Positions 16,600 through 25,400 of a stretch of 25,608 bases of DNA are shown here, one piece after another. Both the position numbers and the translations under genes were made by a program. The DNA lies in assembly GCA_051650965.1 (NCBI GenBank), contig JBOFRL010000031.1, forward strand, positions 1-25,608, given 5' to 3'. Under the pieces are notes generated by a model that was given only the letters and a program-made list of their open reading frames with translations, did no database searches and was not told where the DNA came from. Source of the stretch: Enterovibrio sp051650965. GTDB lineage: Bacteria; Pseudomonadota; Gammaproteobacteria; Enterobacterales; Vibrionaceae. Each line of letters opens with the position of its first letter. Position 1 is the stretch's first letter.

Positions 16600-19380
16600 A
16601 TGCCAAATATTAATCAGTCATTCTCCCAGCAACAGCGCCAGCGCACCGGTGTATTTGACCGCCAGCCGCAAAATACGCGTCAAACAAGGCATCTACAACG
16701 TGCTTTACGCCATGCTAGGATCACGCAGCGCGCTCAAGCGCAGCCACAAACTTTAACTCAAGAAAGCCAAGGGTTGGCCGCACAGGCTGGAGAAGCAACG
16801 CAGCAAAGTCAGTGCTGGTTACAAGGTGGCATTGTTGCGCGTCAAGCCCGAGGACCCACTTCAATTGCTGCTCGAGTGCTATTTGGCATGGTGTTGCTCA
16901 ATATGATCCGTCCTGTTGGCGGGACAGATACGCCTCCAACCACCTCTAATTCTGACGAGACCAGCACCAACGCTGATAGTTCTATTACGCAAGCAAACGA
17001 TGCCACATCTGCAGATTCAAGTGGCACAACGCCACCGACTCAAGCTACGCAGCATCACTCTGAAGTGTTACACGCTGACTCATTCGTGGCTGCTAGCCGT
17101 CATTTGATTAGCAATCCGGATGGCCAAGTGCAGGCAACGATGCGATTTCGCAATCGCGCCTGTTTACGGCGTGTGTTAGCCACTATCTATGAAGAAGAAA
17201 CACCGTCGACAGCACCATCGCTAACTGAACCTACCACCACATCTTCAGTGCCTACTACTATTACCGATCCTGCGACAACGACAGAGCAAGCTACAACAGA
17301 CGTGACTGAAAACAGCGACAGTACAGCAACGTCCGAAACAACTCAATTCAGCCATTCGTCTACAGCAACCTCTCTTCCGACTACAGCAACCGACGATGAT
17401 TTATCGGTTACAACCGATGACCAACAAACTGATACAGCTTCTATTACCCCTACTGAAGAGCCTACTACAGCGACACCGACAGGGTTACCTACCGTTAGCG
17501 AGCGACATATCAATTGGCAGTCACAAGATGGCAATGTGGTATCGGGAACATTAACCAGAGATCAATTTGAACTGCTTCTGGCTGAGGCTGCGACCAATGA
17601 TGACAACTGCCTAGTTTCTGCCTCTGTTGACACGATCTCGTTGCCAGAGGTGGCTGGTGAAATTGCGCGGCAAGCAGCGTTTGATGATGCTGTTACTGCT
17701 CTGCGCGCTGCTCTTGGAGCTGGTACTCAAGTGTGTACTAGTACTGGCCGCGTGGTAGCGCAGGTGAGTGATACCGGCGGAGGCTATGATCAGGCGGAAG
17801 AGGTGGAATGTGTGCCAGTGGCAACGCATTACGCACCGCCATCCAGCAACTTAACTAATAGTACATTAGGTTTGCAAGTGGCTGAGATCTGTCCTGACCG
17901 CTTGGCCATTATTAGTGATGGTATTCAGGCCACGGACGTTGCCAATAACGTGGAAAGCAGACTGACTTTAGGTTCGCCGGTTGTTACTGGCAACGGCGTA
18001 TCGCAAGTGATTTCTACACCGGCACCGTCTTCATTGCCATCAGCCAGCACTACCACAGATGGCAATTCATCATTTACATCTATGGTCGGAAATGCAACAT
18101 CTGCAGAATCTGGCAATTTTACTACTCAACAAACAAGTAGCACGTGGCAAGATACCTCTACGCAATCCAATACGACTACAGCAACCACACGGTTAACCAC
18201 TGAAGAAAACGGATCACAGCAGCCTGAATTGCCTTCAGCTGAGACAGCTTCCGGCAATGCAACTAATTCGAGCACGCTGGGCGACCAATTAGCACGCAGC
18301 TTACTTATACGCTGTCCTAACTTGCGCCTCACAAGCTTGCAAGCCACGCAACAGCCTAGCGCAAGCACGAACACTGGTCATCGTGCGCGTCGTGACGCAG
18401 AAGAAACAATAAAAGAGGGTGCGGTCGGTGGTAGCCCTAGCCCTCGCGTAATGTCTGCCACTGATATTTTGCAGATGCTTGAGTTCGTTTGGCGGCAAGC
18501 AGACATGGATGGTGAGAACGCGCCACAGATTGTGATGATTGCCGAAGTACAAGAAGTTGCTAGCTATCACCCTGATTTTACTGAAATCGCCAACCTTACT
18601 GCATCGTTGCAAGCGCAAGGGATCGTGGTGATAGCTTATGCCGCTACCGAAAACTCATGGCTTAGTCGCGTGCCGGGGGTTAGGGTCAGTTACTCCTTAA
18701 GTGAAGTGTTGACACTTATCGATCCTGATCCTCCGGTAAATAACACCGAACCAAATATTGATTGGTCAGTTTTTAATAGCGTTGTTTATTACGAAGACGA
18801 AAGTGACTATGGTTTTTTTGATGCGACCGACGGAGAAGAACCGTCTAGCCCAGATGCCGGTGATTTCATCACGCTTGGTATCGGCGCCGCCGCACTGGTG
18901 GCTACGCTAGCAAGTATAGGCTTGGCGTTTTACTGCTGGGGGCGAAGATCACGTCAAAGCTCGCTCAATACGCTATCGCCCCCAGATTTAGATCATGAAT
19001 CTGACACAGATCCTGCAGAAAGCGACGCTCTGTTAGGCTCTGCAATTGAATTGCAAGTTATGGGTGAATCTGACACAGATCCAGCCGAAGGCGGCGCTCT
19101 GCTAAGCTCCGAGATTGAACTGCAATTTATGGGGGAATCTGCTCTCTCAAGCGAAGATCTGTATCAGCGCATGACTCGGCGTCTTAGCGCTGCTAGTGTG
19201 CAAAATTCAAGTGCAGCTGAGCAGTCTGAACCTGAACCTTTACAGATGCTGCGCCCCTTGTTGCGTTTTGCCAGCGATGATGACAGTGACAACGATGCAA
19301 GCAGCACATCTCGGCGCCCAAGTTTAGTTCTGGCATCTAATGATGCACAGTCCAAAAAGCAAGGTGACCATGCTGAATAA
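16600..19380 (+). CDS. Mucin-like Ser/Thr-rich membrane protein with eukaryote-like sorting tail
   Basis: I do not recognise the family. The 926-residue protein has a Gln/Arg-rich N-terminus (1-87) and a short hydrophobic segment (89-103). Long Ser/Thr/Pro-rich stretches follow (about 105-150, 200-300, 465-560) with many N-x-S/T sequons. A furin-type RARR lies at 595-598. Residues 615-715 weakly resemble the second half of a von Willebrand A fold (QIVMIAEVQE, QAQGIVVIAYA, SLSEVLTLID). A clear transmembrane helix (756-780) ends in GRRSR, followed by a 146-residue acidic tail with two 23-residue repeats and YQRM. This is the plan of a eukaryotic type I membrane glycoprotein. The start has only a weak ribosome binding site (AAGAG). 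The giant protease-like gene begins 61 bases later, so the two are probably co-transcribed. Host-cell insertion is inference. Confidence 0.8.
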   Translation: MPNINQSFSQQQRQRTGVFDRQPQNTRQTRHLQRALRHARITQRAQAQPQTLTQESQGLAAQAGEATQQSQCWLQGGIVARQARGPTSIAARVLFGMVLLNMIRPVGGTDTPPTTSNSDETSTNADSSITQANDATSADSSGTTPPTQATQHHSEVLHADSFVAASRHLISNPDGQVQATMRFRNRACLRRVLATIYEEETPSTAPSLTEPTTTSSVPTTITDPATTTEQATTDVTENSDSTATSETTQFSHSSTATSLPTTATDDDLSVTTDDQQTDTASITPTEEPTTATPTGLPTVSERHINWQSQDGNVVSGTLTRDQFELLLAEAATNDDNCLVSASVDTISLPEVAGEIARQAAFDDAVTALRAALGAGTQVCTSTGRVVAQVSDTGGGYDQAEEVECVPVATHYAPPSSNLTNSTLGLQVAEICPDRLAIISDGIQATDVANNVESRLTLGSPVVTGNGVSQVISTPAPSSLPSASTTTDGNSSFTSMVGNATSAESGNFTTQQTSSTWQDTSTQSNTTTATTRLTTEENGSQQPELPSAETASGNATNSSTLGDQLARSLLIRCPNLRLTSLQATQQPSASTNTGHRARRDAEETIKEGAVGGSPSPRVMSATDILQMLEFVWRQADMDGENAPQIVMIAEVQEVASYHPDFTEIANLTASLQAQGIVVIAYAATENSWLSRVPGVRVSYSLSEVLTLIDPDPPVNNTEPNIDWSVFNSVVYYEDESDYGFFDATDGEEPSSPDAGDFITLGIGAAALVATLASIGLAFYCWGRRSRQSSLNTLSPPDLDHESDTDPAESDALLGSAIELQVMGESDTDPAEGGALLSSEIELQFMGESALSSEDLYQRMTRRLSAASVQNSSAAEQSEPEPLQMLRPLLRFASDDDSDNDASSTSRRPSLVLASNDAQSKKQGDHAE
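18997..19134 (+). repeat. Two 69-bp tandem repeats in the tail of the mucin-like gene
   Basis: Unit 1 (18997-19065) and unit 2 (19066-19134) both begin GAATCTGACACAGATCC. They encode ESDTDPAESDALLG... and ESDTDPAEGGALLS..., each closing with IELQ-MG. A third GAATCT at 19135 marks the unit edge. The copies differ at scattered bases, several of which change residues (SD to GG, G to S, A to E, V to F). Yet the E-x3-LL core is the same in both. Confidence 0.9.
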
Positions 19381-19441
19381 ACTTAACCATTTTGTCCGCT
19401 TTTGGACACCTATTGCAAGAGATGGACGTTAAGAGGTAAAA

Positions 19442-22400
19442 ATGCGCCCACAACCGACCGCACCTTTAAACAAAAGCGCTGCAAGTCGTGCTCAGACAAT
19501 TGAGCACAATGGCGGGTCATTTGCCTCTATTGCTCGGATCAGCAGTTGTAACTTGTCTGAAAATCAAAGTATTAGAACCAATGCACCGCACATCACGTCG
19601 CCAATGGGCGGCGAACCAACCAATAATCACTTACATGCACTTTATGCTGGGGCTTCATGTGCTAATCAAGCTAGACCTGCACCGCTCCGAGAAGAAAGTG
19701 TAGAAGAGACTCGCGCAATCTCACCACAGAGCTGTTTTTATCCAGCTGCTGGTGACGGTGCTTGCATGTTTCGCGCTTTTTTAGCAGCGATCACTAAGGA
19801 GCAGTGTTGGCTGTCAGCTCAGCAAGTGCCAGCCGCGCGTATTTACCAAGCAATTGTCGCCAATGGCTGGGAGCCGCGTTTGCAATCCGCTATTTTGCAA
19901 GCGCTGCAATTAGCGAGAGCTGATGCCACCAATACGTTATCTATTGATGCTAGTGCCACTGCGCTAGGAGGACTTGGATTAAGTCATGCACAGTTAAATG
20001 CGCTTGTTGTTGTACTGACTGAACTCGCCGAGTCTAATTTTAACCAAGATCTTTACCAAGAAACCATTGCTTCTGGGCAATTTACCTTGTGGGCAACCAG
20101 TGAAGTTGCTAGCGCAATTGAGTGCTTTTTTACAGGCTCTGAATGGGAGCCCTATAAGGGCGTGTTTGGCGAGCAATTTGCCGTCATTAGCGAATACCTA
20201 ACCAATCTTATAGCGCAGTGTTGCATTGAAGAGCTTGATATCCCGATTGACAATCGTCTGCCTGTTCATCTGCAAGCTCAAGGGGCGCACTACGATCTGA
20301 TTGCCCCTCCAAATTACTTTACGTCGCCAAGAGCGGCATGCGATGACACATTACAAACACCTTTACTTACTGAGCCGCAAACTCAGGCTTACATGCAGAG
20401 GCTGGGTGAGCTTTGGCAAGGTGGACAATTCACACTACACCAAACCTATGTTAGCCAAGCCAATGATGGATCTGAATTTTTCCGCGTGCTGCTCGCTGGC
20501 ATGACCCGAGATCCATCTTGGCTATCGGTCAAGAAGTGTCACGCTGAACAAGTGCTACAAGCACTACACCTTTGTCAGCTAAATCATGAATGTAGCTTGG
20601 CAATTGATGACGCCTTACTACACTTGCTGGGCAAAAATGAGCACGGGCAATTACAGATAAATGGCATTCTATTTGCGGGTAGCGAAGATGAGAGTGCCTC
20701 AATTACACAGATAATTAACCGGTTGCAAAACAGAAGGTTTGGAGAGCGTGTTTATCAGCACTCGCGAAACAGTAGCGCTTTTTTATTGTGGGATCATGCT
20801 ACTTTAAAGACCGTTGTATTGGCTCAGTTTACTGCTCATCAAACAGAGCGGTTGCAAAGAAAGCTTGGCGATAAGTTTGATGAGCTGTGTGAAGCGCTAG
20901 CCGCAAGCATAAAATACACAGTGATGAGCAGACTTACACCAGCAGCCGCGGCGTCCAAAACATGGATCAATACTGACCATGATCCTGTATGCCTTGCTGC
21001 TAGCGCGGATTTTTTCACCAAAGACTCGACAGCACCGCTGTTGCCACTAGCAGGGCAGCCACTAGCACCTGATCTGCTCGCCAAGCTACATAAACTCACT
21101 CCGGCCGCAAGTGATCTTTTTGTCCGCACACTGAAAAAGCGCTGGGGTTCACAGCAACTTTCACCAAATTTTTCTAAGCCTGAGCGGCCGCTTGATGAAG
21201 ATGCCCTCAATCAAGCGGTAGCTAATGCAGCAGATATTTTTAATCAACCAATAGCCGCAAGTTACGACTCTTTTATTAATAAAATCTCCGGATTTGACTG
21301 GCAAGAAGAAGCGCGCAATCAGCCAACTACGCCTTTAGTGTCGTGGCAGCAAGCTTTTGAGGCTGCAGGCGGGATCTTAGGCGGCGCTTGGAATGCCTAC
21401 AATCACTATCTGGCTGGCGATGTGTATAATCTACACCCTAAAACCAACCCAGGAAAAGGCAGTTTTAGCCAGTGGTTTGATGATCTCACCTCGCGCGCTT
21501 ATCGCTACATGGCAGGTGAAGAGCAAGATAGTGCCGAGGATCTCAAGCTTGATGAGGCGTTAGCCAAAACCGCCGAAGAGATCTTAACCAAGGCGCAGCG
21601 CCGTGCTAGACACAAGCCATTTGTCAGTGTTAATTCACAAAATGCCCAGCAAGAACATGCCGCTCATCAGGATCAAGATGCGCCTTTCTCCCAGCAACAA
21701 GCCTTTAATGACGCTGGACATTTTGACCACAGCGCCAATCAAGCGCGTTTAGAGGCAATGAATTCGACCACGCCGTTGCCTGCTCACCTGCTTATTTTAC
21801 CGCCTTCGACAAAGCTTAATGATCCGCCGAAAAAAAAGAAAAAAGCACCAAAAATCGATCCATTTATGCGTCGCTTGCGTGCTCGTTGGGGCGCGCAGAT
21901 GTCGGCTGAAGCGGGGCAGCAAATAGAAAAACGCGCGGCAGCGCAGCTAAAAAAGCTGATCCAAGCTCAAGAGGAGCAATACCAGCACGCTAACGTAACA
22001 TCTAAAAAATCAATTCGACCATTAATTAAGCCCGGCAGCGCTGCGTGGGAAAAGCTTACTCGTCAACAAAAAAGAGTGGCAAAAAAAGAATGGGAAAGCA
22101 ATCAAGCTGTTAGCCAAGAGGTGTTTGGCACAGATCACGAAGAAAGTCGCTTGCAATTTATCAAAAAAATATCGGGCTTTGATCTAGAAGAAGAAATGCG
22201 CCACTTCCCGCATCAAGAATTAGTCTCAAGCCAGCAAGCGGCTGAGGCTGCTGGTAGTTTGCTGGGAAGCGCGTGGGAAAAACACAACTCGCTATGGTCT
22301 GAGGCGTACGATCTCAATTTGCAGCCCAAAACTAATCCAGGACAAAAAGGCTTTTTTGATTGGTTTTTTATGCACTATTCGCAGCTATTTGATTCTATTG

Positions 22401-25400
22401 CGCAAAAATTTGCGCCGTTTGACGCAGATGATTGGGCGACCATGAGTGATGAAAAGCTCGATCAATTTTTAGCTGAGGAATTTTTACGTTTCTATGCAAA
22501 AGATCCCACTTTGTTTGAAGATGTTAATGAAAATGAAAAACTCATTACGCAATTTCAACAGTTTGTTCAAGGGCTTTATACCCTATTGGCACCAACTAGC
22601 GCCGCTCAAAAACAGGCTTTTTCTTTTGATGAATGCGCAAGCGGGGTTGACGGTGATAACTGGTCACGACAAGCGGCGTGCACGTCTGCATCCATAAGTG
22701 CCGGCGCTGAGCATTTTGCCACATCTGGTATTACCGAGCCTGCCACGCCTCCCCCTAATTTAGGAATAAAAATCAATTTACAGGAAGCGGCCAAAGAAGT
22801 GACGCGCGATCCTGATGGGTCGCTTGATCCCGAGCCCAAACAGGCGCCCGTCTCGTCTGACACTTTTTTGTTTGACGGCGCGGATGCCATGCCGGTTTAT
22901 CGGGTGCGCGATGATGCAGAAGTGGAGAAATATAAAAATCAATACACCGAGTGGGCACGAGAGAATGCGCAGCACACTAGAACTAAGCGCAGGGTTCATC
23001 ACAACAATCCAATTACTCCTGGGGAGATGGTTGGGCTTAAATTTGCTCAACTCAATTCACAACTATCTAACAAGCAGCTCAAAAACCTCCTGTATGTGCT
23101 CAAAACCCCAATAAAGGCTAAAGAAGATTTATCGAGACGTAATGATTATGTCTTTAGAACGCTTAACACGCTATCGCAAGGAAACCAAAATGTCAGAGTG
23201 CATATCGATGACACGCTAGATGCCATGCAAATGCTCTTAATGGAGCGCAGCGAAACATTCCGTAGTGCTTACACCCAATACTGGTATGCCAATGAACAAT
23301 CATTAAAAAATGATGGCGATTTTTTTTATCATAAAGCAGTGGAAGATTTTGTTAATCCACCTGGTGCTAAGCACAGAACTGTTGCTGCACAGAAAATGGC
23401 TTATAATCTTCGTGAAAAAAAAGACCTGTTTTTCGCTGAGATTTTAAACAAACAATATCAAGGTGAAGAGCTAGATCACCAAGTTTTAGGAATGATGTTT
23501 GCCAACTTAGACATCAATAATTTTTCCAATAAAGGTGAGGCGCGCGCCCAAAAGTGGAGGAAAACGGTTGTTGATTGGACAGATAATCTACAACCAAATA
23601 AAGAAACTTTCGACAAACTGCACAAGCACCTAAATCAAGAAGGAATGTCTAGCAAGCTATTGCAACCTTATCATCTAAACCAAGGGGCCATTTTGGATAG
23701 AGCTGCGGGACTTGCAGGGGCAAACCGAGGGATGTGTCAATACGTGGCAACGGCAGCGCTCATGGAGCTCCAAGATGGTGATTTAAATGGCTTGCAAAAT
23801 GTACATAGCACGCTAAGTAAGCTTAAAAAGTTATACGCTCAGGATATGGTTGCAGCTTATAAAGTCTCATCCCACCTCGATGAAGCCAATAAACGCCTGC
23901 AAGACGCATATTTTTTCTCTGATCAAAAACAGACGTGGGAATCTGCTAGAAGTTTACAGGCACCGATTGCTAGCTACGAAGATACATTGAAATTAATTAC
24001 TACATCCGATTATGGTGTCAGGATTGAGTACCAAAGTGATTTTAACGGTAGAAAAGGTGCACATTCCGTTGCTGTTGGCCGAGTGGTGATTGAAGGTGAA
24101 GTGGTACGGGTATTTATCGATGCGAATATAGGGATAGTGCCCTGTTACAATGATGAACAATTAATTCGTGCCTTTACTGAATCATTAAAAGTGATGCCTG
24201 GTTACGATCTCAACGACCCCACCCACAAATTTGCCAGTTTTAGTGCGCTTGAGATGACCAAAGGAAATATTGAAACCATTGAAAGCCTTCAAAATAGTAG
24301 AGTTCCTTGGTTACAGCACGGCGTTCTCGACGTTGATAAGATACTAAGCTCTCCTCTCACTCCACAAACAACCAAAGATACCAGCTGGGATGGTTACATT
24401 AAAAATTTGGATCCTGTCACCAAAACCGCCGCCATGGACGCTGACTTTAAAGTTTACAAAGAGGCCGTCACACACGAAAGCTTTGATGTCTTACTCGAGC
24501 ACACTCATAAGGCGCGTAAAAAAAACAAGCCTATTGATATACAAAAAATTCCAGATGGCGATTTAGCCGATTATATTCACACCAGTCAAGCCCAGCGCAC
24601 TAAAAAGCAGTTACTAGATAGCTTTGTTTACCAATATAACAAGGATAGGCAAGAGGCCGCGCAGGATCCTGTGCGGCATAAAGCTAAAAAAGCCACAGGC
24701 GCTGATACTGGCGATAGTAAAAAGCTTGTGATCGACACCGATGGTAGCGCAGCAACGGATAAAAAATCGTTAGGAGCGGCTTTATTAAAAGCGTTGGGGG
24801 GCGGCAGCTCTGCTAAAAAAATCGCTAAAGTGAATGTTAATGCCGCGGGAACAGCTACCACAGATGAAATAGAAACGCCTCACATTGAACAACAGCAAAA
24901 AGTCAATTTACTGCTTGAAAAATTCAACACCTATAAAGCGGCTGTTGAAGAGATACAGCAACAAAATCAAGCCTCCCCTGCTGCAAAAGTGCTCGCCGGA
25001 CTATTAGAGAGCGATGCTGCCAAGATCAATAAGCAACAGCTTGAAAGTATTGATTTGGAAAATCAAAAAATTGCTCAGCAGCTACAAGACGTGCAGACAC
25101 GCATTAGCGAGTTAATCAAAGCCAAGGGTTATAGCCCCGATCAGTTTGAAGTAGAAAAAGGCATTGATTTTTCAAGTTCCAATGATATTACGATCAGCAG
25201 TAAGCTAGACCCTTCGCAAAAGGTTAATATTCCCCTAAATAACGATCTAGCCAATAGCTTAAATAGCATCAAAAAAAGTATTACTACGCGCGTGACGGCA
25301 TTTGGCAAGACATTGGATGGAATCAATCCCAACATCAAATACGGCGCAAAAAAGGTTTGGATGGCTAGTGGTAAAGCCATGCAGATAGCAAGCAAAGTGA

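Noticed and set aside
16460..16756. 98-codon open frame on the plus strand
   Set aside because: It overlaps the start of the mucin-like gene in another frame, has no ribosome binding site and no family resemblance.
16600..19380. Full von Willebrand A domain with metal site in the mucin-like protein
   Set aside because: Only the second half resembles the fold, and no DxSxS metal motif is found at the right distance; kept as weak resemblance.
19393..19408. TGTCC-N6-GGACA hairpin between the two giant genes as a terminator
   Set aside because: The stem is only 5 bp and no T-run follows; the genes are more likely read through.
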